Assembly (NCBI RefSeq): GCF_028769735.1
Contig: NC_088172.1
Span: forward strand, 37,534,397-37,598,396
DNA: 64,000 nt
Reading direction: 5' to 3'
From: Zonotrichia leucophrys gambelii
Taxonomy: Eukaryota; Chordata; Aves; Passeriformes; Passerellidae
Made by a program: the position numbers and the translations under genes. How positions within the stretch are numbered: the stretch's first letter is position 1; the number at the start of each line of letters is the position of its first letter. A model generated the notes under the pieces. That model ran no database searches, was not told where the DNA came from, and saw nothing but the letters and a program-made list of their open reading frames with translations. Shown here piece by piece: positions 13,801 to 25,800 of the stretch.

Positions 13801-16800
13801 AAGAAATAATGGCAAAGAAATGATCTAAAAAACAAGAGGCACTATAACAGGAGAGAAAAAATTATAGAACTGCAAATGGAAAGAACACAAGCCTTACACT
13901 AAATGCTTTGCTACTGAAAATTAACCACATCTTCAAGAAAAGGTTTTCAATTGCAGTTAAGGAGAAACTTTAATTGCAAAAATTACAGGCAGGACACAGA
14001 CTCAGGATTTCAGAGCAGAGCTTGGCAGCAGCAGCAGCATTTCAATCCTCAAAATAGGGAACTCTCTCATTACAAAAAGAGCAGCAGTGCATTTAGGCAT
14101 TTGTAAATATCACAGGTTAAGTCTCCCACAAGAACCAAAGACTTTATGAAGTATCACAATGAAGAAACATATTTACTGGTTTTAATTATACAGTTTCTTT
14201 TCTTACCTTCCCTGCTTCGAGCCATTATTATTAGTTGGCAGATCACATTAATCATTTCTTGAAGTAGTGCAGGACTCTTCTTAAGGATAAACTGCTGATC
14301 TGCAAGATACAACTGGCTGCAATTATGGTGTACTACTTTGAGGAAAAACAATCAGTTTACATGAACAGGACCGTTTAATGGCATGGTCTTCACTGCTATT
14401 CATTTTTGTATTGCGAAAAATGCCACTTTATTCTCACTGACATATTTTAAAAAACTAGGAAAATGAAAGTGCTAAGAGGAAACAAATTTTGTATACCAGC
14501 TCCTGCACCAAATGAAACAGAATTTATTAGATCCATCTAAAAAGAAGTAACAGGACGACATAGACAATTTACCAGTCATATTAAAAATCACATTTTTTAG
14601 GTAATCACAGGTTAAAACCAGGATTTTTAATTTTAAGTGAAACAGCAGTTTTGCAAAAGCATTATTTGCAATCTATCAACTTTTTTTGAATGCAGTTCTG
14701 TGAATTTCTAAGCACCAACAGTAACTAAGGAAAAGAAAGATGATATATTTTTCACGACTTTTTAAAACTGATTATTTTTCTTCTAAAAGGAACTGAAAAT
14801 TTGAAGCAAAGCATTTTCCCTGGTTTGTTGCTTTGTGTTTGTTTTTTTTAAATTTTCATTAAAATGCAGAACTTCTGAACTTTGCCGGTCAGCCTAGAAC
14901 TATGGCTTTCATGGATGAAACTTAAGAAATGCATTTAGAAACACTTTGGTTTCAATATTTAAAAGTATTAAAATTCCAAAACACACACCAAAGCTCACAG
15001 GTAACTGATATTTAAAGTTCTAATCTTGTCATCTTTACTTCATATAGTGGGCTAAAAACTTTCAAAAATAAATACACATGGAAATGCTATAGAGAGCAAG
15101 ATTATGCTGATCTTGGATTTCTTTGCTCTGAAAAGCAAATATACTTCATGTTTAACTTTTTATTCTATTACAAAAATCAAAAACAATTTCTCTAAGCTAT
15201 ATTTGCAGCCAAAAGCTTTAAAGAGTAAAATATCAGTATTGCAGGGCACTCAGGAGAGCGAGGAAATGCTAAGTAAATGCTCAAAAGGGTCGTTGAAGTT
15301 GAAAAACAAAGCAGCTTGCATAGAGACTATTGAGCAGAGATCCAATCAACTCTTTATAGGACAAGAATCAAAAGTACTGCAGCATTCAGCAATGCTTGCA
15401 TCATAATAACAATGCAGCATCTTGCTCTGTTTCCAGTAAAATCCGATTAGGGGAGAAGCCATTACCTTCTTCAAGGACCTCAGGAACTTGCATCCGGGCA
15501 AGATGGGTCAACAGCAGAACTCTGGCTTTCAGACTGTAAGGGTAGGTGAGAGGAGGCTCATTCTTCTTCAAGTTTATGCCACCAATTTCTCTGATTAGCT
15601 AAAATAAAACAGGTAAACAGATATTTTATTGCAAAATACAAGCAAATAAAAGAGAAGAGTTCACAAGGGAAAAAAAAAGCATGCTCACAAAAGCAAGAGT
15701 TTAAGTAACTTTTCCTTGGAAATTTCTGTAGAGATGAACATTAGCCATTTTTATTCAAAACCCAGCTCAAAGTTTAAAAGTGTCTTTATAAATCTTTTTT
15801 CAATGTGCAATGGGGTGGTTGCAAAGATTTGCATGCAATAAACTTGTCTTATGTAGTATTAAGTAAATTTGTATTGACAGATAAATATTTTTAATATCTG
15901 ATTTTATTGCCAAGGTTTACTAGATTCCACCATATTTCTAAGGCATTGAACTTAATATGCACAAGCACCAGCATCACCTTGAGACCTTTCCCCCATCTAA
16001 GACACAGCCAACTTCCCTAGGAATAATTTCAGGTAAAACAAAGAGGAGGTTTACAAGCCTGAAATCCCTGGTAGGCTGAAGATCAAGTACTTTAACTTCT
16101 TTATAAACCACACCATCTTGAAAAAAGCACAGTGTTCTTTACTCAGGATGACCTTTCCTGCTCCCCACAGGACCAAGACCCTCAGCACGAACAGGTCTGA
16201 GTAACAGTAGCTCAGATAAAGTAGCATTAGTACATGGCCCAGAAGCTTCACTTTTTAAGCTCAAAAATTCCAAAATCTCAAGACAAAAAGAGAACTTTGG
16301 GTATCAACAGCTAAGCTACACCAACCAGTCTTTCCCCACACTTGAAAAAAAGATCTGACTCTGTGCTTATAAGAAGCTTGCAAGAAGTTTCTTATGAGTA
16401 CATCCTGGATCAAGAGTACATCCTGGATCAAGAGCAGTAAAACTTAAAAAAGAGAATTCTGTGAAAAATTGGAACAATGATCATGGCCCCAAAAGCAGGA
16501 TACACTAGCAGAAATTATTAGCAATACCCTTCTGTGTTGATGCTTCAGTGAATTGTTCTGCCATAAAGTCAGAAAAAAACCACAGATGACACTGAGTACC
16601 GGACCTTTAGAAAGGGAACAAAATGTCATAAAATGCAAAGTCATGCACTTGCATGCTAACAAGAACAGCAGCTCGAAGATGGGAACCTGTTAGCTGGAAA
16701 ACAAAGATGGGGAAATTCTGAAAACTTACTGATCTCCCTCTAGTTGTACTAAACCACCATATAAAACAGCTGTAGAAAAGATTATGCTGAAAGTCATTCC

Positions 16801-19800
16801 CTGCAGAAATACAGGAACAGTAGTGCCACCAACTAAGGCACTGTTAAGACTTAACATAGAATGCTGCGCACAATTCTAAGCAGATAAAAAATAATGTAAA
16901 ATTTAGAAATCTATCGGCTGGGAACAGTACCCTGTTCAGTACACAGCAGGAGAAGCAAAATGAGCCTTTTGGAAAAGAGAGGAATGAAAGACAGCAGTTT
17001 TTCTAGTCTAGCAAAACAAAGACAAAAAGATGACTAATGGGCTATTGCTTGTGTCTACAGATGCATAAGGATATACACAGCAAGAATACTTTAGACTCCA
17101 GAATAGTGATGATAAAAAACAAGGATACAAATTGGTCACAAACAAGACTCCTAATCACTAGAACAGCAAGTTCTGGAACAGCTTCTCAGCGGGATATGGT
17201 TACAGAAGGCTTGACTGCTTTTTAAATAATGAATGATTAAATGTAAAAGGCCTTGCAGAATGCCAATGCTGGCAACAGCATGGGTGAAGAACCACTGATC
17301 AAGGTCTTCTCCAGCCTTTTGCTCTCATTGCTGAAAACCCCCACTTCACTGTAATTCCATCTTCTACTCAAAGTCCACAACATGATAACGAATTTGTAAA
17401 AGAGACAAAGACAATTAAGTAAAAGAAAATAGACTGACTTACATTTAGGTCACATTTAAAACATGAAAACTCAACTGTGTGCATGCAAAGGTTAAATCTG
17501 TGAGACTATTTCCCCCTTTTTTTGCCAACTCAAAATATTTTCATTGAAGCATTTTGTGTACTATATTTTAAACTTCTTAAATTAAAGTGTTAGTTTCTGA
17601 TAAATAAGACTTTCTAATACTCTGCTGGTAAAAATTATTTGCCACAGTATGCATTTATGGCATCTCTGATGTCACTGGAAACACTGAATGGAAATGAATA
17701 TAAAAGGCTATCAGAGGGGAACAGATATTCATGGAGGAATCTCCATGACATTTAAAGACATTACTAATTCAGACATCAGATAATAATTTTATTTTACTGG
17801 CAATGCACTCAACCAGATTTGTGTTAACAATTTCAAAGAACATCAAATGGTGATCACATCTTTATGTCAATTCTCAAAAATTTTAAGGATTAACACTCTA
17901 ATTCCCTATTTACTTTACCCCTCCCTAAAAGTCCAATACAGCAGCCTATATACTAAACCAATTCAATTTAAAATAAGCATTAGCATCATTAATGCTACCT
18001 TTTCTTTTAAAAAAGTTTAAATCAAGTCTAGCTGCTAACTCCTATTTCTGAAGGGATACAGTTGCCTCACTACAAAGTTAATGCCTGAAGAACTTAAATT
18101 CTGTCAGCTGGTCCCCCAGAAGCATCACCTCCCTCTTCCCTTGAAGGGGTCAGTTAAAACACCTCTGGACATGACTGACCTGAGGTATCTGGATGTTGTC
18201 TGCTGGTCTGCTCGTCGCATCTTTGTTGTACTGAGGATCAAATTCAGATGCCCCTGCTAAAACCATGATAAGCCCTGAAAAGATAATTGGAGTCAGACAA
18301 AGAAAATGTCAACATCCTAAGCCACCAACTGATTTCTTCAGAACCTTCAGCCATAAAACTTATTTCTGTTCCTCCCCCAACAACCATTAATATCCATGTC
18401 CTCTACTTAATGGATCAGTTACTACTCCCACAGGGCAAGGAGGCAGGAATCAATGTTTGGCACAAAACAAAAGAGATGATTCAAGGCTCAGTTTTGCATG
18501 GTATGAAGTCCAGCATTTGACACTTAATGTCTTGAAAAGAACATAATTAGACTTCATTAGTTCTAGCAGACATCACTGCACAGCAGTTTGGCTACTTCTG
18601 CATGCTCACAGAACCATTCCTCTCAGCAGCCCACATGCCTGAGCAGTACCACAATGTGTATGGAAGAGGGAGGCAGAAAGGATAAAATTTCAGCTCCATT
18701 TTCTGCTCAGTCAGCATTGAAAATTCACCAAAAAATTATTGTAATTATGAGAAAAGCAGTCCAATAAATAATCCTGCAAACAAATTGCAAAAAGATGATG
18801 GACCACTCTATTCTTAATGTGATTAGGAAAAGCCCATGTTACCACAAAACATTCTGTAGTGTAATTAAAATGAAAGCCCTAGACAATTGGATATTTTAGT
18901 CCCATTGTGAGCTTCCTGCTCATGAACACACCAGACCCCCTCAGCCACAGACAACTAGAGAGAGCTCACACAATCATTTGCTCCAGTTAAAATAACTTTT
19001 TTAGTAGTAGTTACTCAAGCTTCCTTCCTATATTTTGAGCAAGTGCTCTTATGAGCAAGTCAAATTTATTTTTGCCTACCTGCAGTGCCCAGTGAATTCA
19101 GACTAGTGACAATGAGTCAAGTTCCCTGAGCATCAATTTTCATTTCCATGCTCAATTATCTATTCACTTCCTCAGCACAGCATATTGAAGACTTTCAGAT
19201 GACTATAAATATCTTCCCATTATTTAAAATCAACAACTGAAAATCTCCAAGAAAGGAGATTCTGAAAGTTTGTTTGTCCTGAAGCTTGAAAAAATACCTT
19301 AAAACAAGGCAAGTCAGGCAGATTTATCTCATCATTTTCCTAGCCTGGTTTGATTACATTTGCTGGCACTGATACACCATACTACAGTGGAATTCACAAC
19401 CAAGCAAAAGCCTTACCTGGTCACTGTGTGGTTTGTCTAAGCCACCTCAGCTGCACCCCAGTTTTCATTCAGACTGCACAACAGATCTCAGTAGAAAAAA
19501 CTGACCTGCCTCTGATCCTGGAACTACCTAAAAGTGTCAAGTCCTTAAATAAAGACACTTAAACCTAGAGTTCACTTTTTAACCAATCTTTGGGAGGGAC
19601 AAGGCAAGCCTCAAAGCTGAGTTCTGAGTGAGATTCAATATGAAACAAATTACTGTTAAAACAAGTCTGAAAAAAGAAAGATCTTCCTAAACTTCTAAAG
19701 TCTCACCTACTCTCTCTTTTCTCACCTAGCTGGAGATAAGAAAAAGCATAAGACTTCGACAAAATAGAGTATAAAACAGTCTGAACTAATCTCACACACA

Positions 19801-22800
19801 AACCCATGTGTCCTGTGAATAAAAGGGTAACATCTTTCCATACTCTTATTCCCTACACCATTTGGATGATCTGCAAAGCATTTCTGCTCTGTAGGACAAG
19901 AACAGATCAAGAGCAGATTTCAGCAATTTTCCAGCAAATTTAAAGCAAAAAACAGTGCAACTGAAATGAGTAAGAAAATATCTATTTATAAACCCTTTTT
20001 TAGAAGATTTTGGGGGTTCCTCTATTCTGTTTTCCAATTGCTCTGAGCATGCCATCTGGTTAAATTCAATCTAGAACTAAGTAGTAATGTGCCAATTCTT
20101 CAGGCTCTTTCCAGCATCCAAACTGTAAGATACAATTTTGCAGTAACAAAGTGCACCTACAGTTTTCCCCCAAAAAATGGTGGGGGAGAGTCCTTTAAAA
20201 TCTGGGAGTAGACAAGAAAAGGAAGTATATTGAAAGCTACAAACAAGTAACAACATAAAATTAATAGCAATTTTTAAACAGAAATTTAGCTGTCTATTCT
20301 AACATCTAAAAACAAGAAATACTGTTGCATTCTTTATGCATACCAAAATTTTACTAAGCTCCTAAAAATTCCAAAGCCTGATTTTTTACACTAACAGAAG
20401 AAAACACACAGAGGTTGGTTCCTACTGGCCACTGAGGGCTACAGGCAGGTCAGCATGTTTTTCCCAATATACAATACCCCTTTTTCTTTCTTTATTTTTT
20501 TTTTTCATGTATAGATAGACATAAATATAGATCTATGCAATTCCCCCTTCCAGACATTCATTCACTTTTTACAGGGTATTCTTCACCTGCAACAGAATTG
20601 AGTTTTAAAAACACTCTAAAGGAACCAGAAGCATTACTTTAAGCTAATTAAAGCCTGTAAAATAGAAGTATTTTAATGTCAGCAGACTGACACTACCAGA
20701 GGAACATATCTACAGTTGAAGATGCCTTTTACTTACGTTTCATGTCCATGTTGCGGGTTTTATAGACAAAGTATGTATATATTTGAGTTGTCCGAATGAG
20801 AATCTGATCCCCGCTGTATCGTATTGATCGGTACCACCAGGAACCCTGAAATATTCAACAGGAACAGACTGATGTCAGCTACAAGGAAGCATCAAAACAG
20901 CCATACTGCATGACTCATGTCTGTCAACAACCAGGTAACTCAGCCCAACTTATATCATGTATGTTGAGCTGAAGTGAATTTCAAAAAGGAGAGGGGAACA
21001 AAAATATATTTGCTGACACAAACTTTAAAAGCACACTGATAAATTCATCTGAGAAAATCTAATGTTAAACATTTTTAAATGACCTGTAGCCTAGAGACAT
21101 TTTCCCCAGCACAAACACCTGCACGCATATACACTGCTTGGTTTACTTTTGGTGTTGTTTTAATAAATCCACTAAACAGAAAATTCACTCAATTTACCAC
21201 TTGCTATATATGATGTGGTAACTCCTTACAGTGCAACTCAGCATTCAAATCTAGTTTAGCAGGCCAAGACCAAACCAAGAACAAAGAGATTTCTTTCACT
21301 ATGAGAAAATTTGAAAAACTGTGATTTAAGTCACCTGACCACAAAATGCTTTTCAGAAGAGGAATCTGGAGGTGGCATGGGGCCCTCACTGTAAATTTTC
21401 AGAATTAAGCCATACACCTTCAGGTTGACAGAAGAAGAGAAACACTCTGATAATTGCCTAATTAGCATTACACCAGTGATTCAAATTACAGAACTCACTC
21501 TACAGTGGTTGTACTCTCTAATATATTTTCAGAAAAACGGTGTGCTGGGTTATAAACTGCAATCTGTTCATAAACTCCTCCCTGTAAGCAAAGCTCATTT
21601 AACATAAGAAAACACATTGAAAATACTCCCCTATCTACTGTGAAATTTATTATCAGTGAAGAGGAACAAACATTAAAGTACTTAAGTGATGCTTACTACT
21701 ATTAGTTTCATAATAGTGAATTCCCCCACTACAGAAAGAATTTTGCAATCTACTTAATTATTTGGGAAATACTCAAGGAGTGGCTCCAACAAATTTTTTA
21801 ATAAATTAGGTTTGATTCATCCGTGAATAGATGAATGCTGGCACAGTATATTACACAGCTTTCTACAATGTTTTTCTGCATAAAAAATTAATTATAATCT
21901 CACAGCTATCAAATATTTGTACAACTACAGGTATTGGAAGAAAAATGCACCTAGCCAGTCCAAACCTACATGAAGAGGGCTGCCCTAACTGTTTCTGCAG
22001 ACACAGCTCCTGTCTCTTGCCTCATGTACAGGACATTTAGGTCAGAGGAAGTCTGGAAAGACCTACTTATCATTATTGTCCTTTTTCATTAATCTGGATT
22101 CAAAGGGTGGAAGTAGCCTTACTTTATTTTAGATGCCCGTTAAACATAGGATGACTACACTGCAGTTAAGTTTGCCTTTTTTATTGATTCATGAAAGAGA
22201 AACAGACCCATTAAAGGCATGAACTATCTTGTATGTCTACTTTCAAATGAAATAATAAAATAACATGCTCCATAAAAATGACTATTCCTCTTCACTACTT
22301 ATAAAAGAAATTTACAGTGACAAGTCTGAACATACAAGTCTACATCTGGTATGGGGCAAGAAGAGGCAGAAAAATTTTTCTGTGCTCAGAATATTTGTCT
22401 GCACCAACAGCAAAGTTATTTCCTTTCACTTGAGCTATGATAAACCTGGTGTAAGTCACTAAAAGTATCTGTATACAAAAAAGCATCAATTGAATCCTAA
22501 AAGGAAAGGCATGAAAAAATTTTGCATCCTTGATTTTAGACTTTTTATTCAACCATTTGTTGAAATCAGCACATCTAATCTCCTAAACTAAATTTCCAAT
22601 TGCACAGAAAGACTCAAAGGGAAGAAATAATGTCTCTCTTGAGTCTCTGCACACACTGATGCAAGCAGCTGCTAAGACCTCAGGACACTTTTTCAAATTA
22701 AAAATCTTCTTTTCGAGAATATGAGGGCCTTTTGGGGTCAGTTTTCTAAGTCTTGCTTCATGCCACACCCCAAATGCACAATCACTGGGTAAGGAAAATT

Positions 22801-25800
22801 GTTTAAAAGCAATACTTTAGGGCAAACCCAAGCCCTGAAATAACACTCACCTACCAATTGATTCCTCACACAATGCAATGTCAAGGGCAGACATCTCATG
22901 GTGGACAGAAGATCAATATAAACTGAAGTTATTTAAACAAAGGCAGGCAGGAAAAACCAAATCAACCACCTGCTCCACCTGCAGTAATAATTCTAGAACC
23001 ACCAGCTAGAGACATCTCAGTCTTTCCTGTAACACCACTGAATACCCTCTTGAGCTCATAACCTCAATTTTCTTGAGAAAGAAGTTACAAGACAAATTAC
23101 ATAACTTAATTCTTGTGATAGCCAATATTTTCCCTGGAGTCTCCTCTCTATCATGGCATTGCATTTTTCTGGAAACTCTACAGCAGCTACACTTTTTTCA
23201 CAATAAAACACCCCCTTTTAAAAAACAGGTGACTTGCATTCTCTATGAAAAGTAAGAATGAGAACTCTAAGACAGACTTTTTTACAACTTGGTTACAGAG
23301 AGTAGAATATCAGATACTACTTACCACAACAACTGGAAGAATAACCATAAATGCTAATCCATACACAAACAACACCTACAGAAAAAATACAAAACATACT
23401 CTATTAGATACTCTGCCTACTTAATACCACTCTTATTTAATCTTTATTTTAAAATAGTGAAGTACTACTATGAGCTTATTGCATAATAGTGTAATTATTT
23501 CTGAAGAGCAACTTCCAAGTAATACAACTAGGTATGGCTTAAATAAGGAGTGTCACTTTAATGTGATTCACATATGAATCAGTTTAAATGGTTCACACAC
23601 TGTCACAGGTCAGTTTCTTTAATAAATAAAAAGTTGGCAGCAAGACTATGATGCAGTGGACAGATGATCAAAAGAAAACAAGTGGTTAAGGAAAACACCT
23701 TGCAGCAACAAATACAACAAAAAGAACATTTAGATCCTGTGTGATTGGAGCATCACTAGCAAATCAAATGCAACTAAAGAAATCCAGCACGCAGCTCTAA
23801 CTGTGCTTCCTTGCAAGAGTGAACTCACACTTTGTAGCAAGGATGACCACAGTAGAACCTCTTTGTCATTGGAATGAGATCCATCCAAACACTCATACTT
23901 CACTCTCAAAGGTTAGATTTAAGCTACTCTAACACTCACAACTCCTGAAATTTGCTTCGAAGATGTGCACTTGGACCAAAGTATTAATGTGTTTTGACTG
24001 AAAATGTGCAGTATTAAGCTTTTTTTTTTTTCAAAAACACTTGAAAGTTCACGTTAAAATCTTGAGCTAAGTAAGCTGACTCACCAGAATTGAATTTTTC
24101 TGATCCACAATCCAAGCTGGCAAAGCTATACCAAAGCTTGTAGCTGTAGGATGAAAGAAAATAAGTTCACTATAAAATACTGAGAAACATTTTTGAAGTC
24201 ACATTATGTCTAACAAAAAAAACAAAAACCACCAACTCACAAAAAACCCACTCATGTTTATTACTTCAATAAGCAAAATTTTAACAAATACAGTAAAATC
24301 AAGCAACAAATTAGAAACACGCCAAGTATGCAATAACAGGACTTAAATCCAACACCTGAAATACCAAGTATTTTAGCTTAACATATTGCAGTGAAATAGA
24401 TAGGCAAGATTTATTTATACATATATAAAAAACTGGAAGATTTGTGGGTTTTGCATCGCAGAGTTTTCCGCAGTTTAAATACACATAGTTAAATAAGTAA
24501 ATGAACTGCAAGAAAATGGTCTGAGCAAATTATTTCTATGGGTAGTTCTACTGGCTTGTCCCTCTAAGAAAATGTTCTAAACTATAAACACAAACCCTCT
24601 GTCAGCTCAAATTTCTGTGATTGGTAAGATTGTGTAGGGGGATACAGTATGGCTAAATGAAGGTGGTAGAGAATGTAATCTTTTCCCCTAAAGAGTTGCA
24701 GCTGAGCCAATTACTAAAGACTAGGAGCAGGCCTGATGTTAACAGGCAAATAACAAGAGTGTTATAAAAGAGTGGGTTGGTTGGCTGAGGGGAGCTGGAG
24801 TCACTTGGCTGCTGCGAGGACAAGGAAGAGTCAGTGCCTGGAGGAACTGCCTGCAAAAAGCATCAAGGAGGTACAAAACTTTAGCGATGTGGGACCCTTG
24901 CAATGTAATGACAATAGAACTCTTGCGCTATAATGACAACAAATGGTGACCCCACTGTGATTTGGGAAAGGGACTCAAATACTAAAATATATGACCCTGT
25001 GGATTCAGGGAAACAGGGTTTGACTATATGACCCTGTGGATTCAGGGAAAAGGACTTGAATACTAACCTATTGGTAAAATATATCAATTGCAGCTACTAT
25101 TGTTTGTTAAATATAGTATAAAAGATTTTCAGGATAAATACTTTGTAAACTGAGAAAAGCTGCAAAACTGAACCAACATTCAAATATATATATATATATT
25201 TGTACTGTAATATGTTGTCTGAACATCTGTATAACTATTGGTTCTGAATTAAATATATGAATATGTTATAATGTTAATTATTTGAATATGTACTTCTAGA
25301 AATGCTGCAACTCTGCAAGTTAAAGAAAAAGGGGGAATTGTAGGGAGATACAGTATGGGTAAATGAAGGTGGTAGAGAATGTAATCTTATCCCCTAAGGA
25401 GTTGCAGCTGAGCCAATTACTAAAGACTAGGAGCAGGCCTGATGTTAACAGGCCACAGCTGCAGCCAATCAGCAGAGTGTTATAAAAGAGTGGATTGGTT
25501 GGCTGAGGGGAGCTGGAGTCAGTTGGTTACTGTGAGGGCAAGGAAGAGTCAGTGCCTGGAGGAGCTGCCTACAAGAAAACATCAAGGAGGTACAAAACTC
25601 TAGCAATATGGAACCTTTGCAATGTAGTGACAATAGAACTCTTGCACTATAATAACAAGAAGAAAAAAAGAGGAATGCTCTTCAATTCAAAAGAACTTGG
25701 GCTACAGAAAACAGAAGATATGATTCTCTAACATCTCCAGTATACAGATCTGAATAGAGAGTAGAACAAAATAGCTTTTCAGACACAGGTGGTAATAAAT

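Larger units (their letters stand above)
15599..18179 (-). other. SEC63 intron 9
   Basis: A 2.6-kb intron with a short tandem duplication (16396-16431) and an old CR1-like fragment (about 16610-17330). Otherwise featureless. Confidence 0.7.
24633..25657 (+). mobile_element. Compact non-autonomous LTR retroelement in SEC63 intron 5
   Basis: Two direct LTRs (24633-24938 and 25339-25657) flank about 400 bp of interior. Just inside the left LTR, at 24944, is TGGTGACCCCACTGTGAT. It matches the tRNA-Trp primer-binding site of avian sarcoma-leukosis viruses at 15 of 18 positions as I recall that site. Just before the right LTR is a polypurine tract, AAAGAAAAAGGGGGAA. The interior has no reading frame of note and no gag, pol or env pattern, so the element would need enzymes from an autonomous relative. 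It lies on the plus strand, antisense to SEC63. A target-site duplication is not clear. It could instead be an internally deleted full-length provirus; the short interior with intact priming sites favours a non-autonomous family. Confidence 0.85.
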
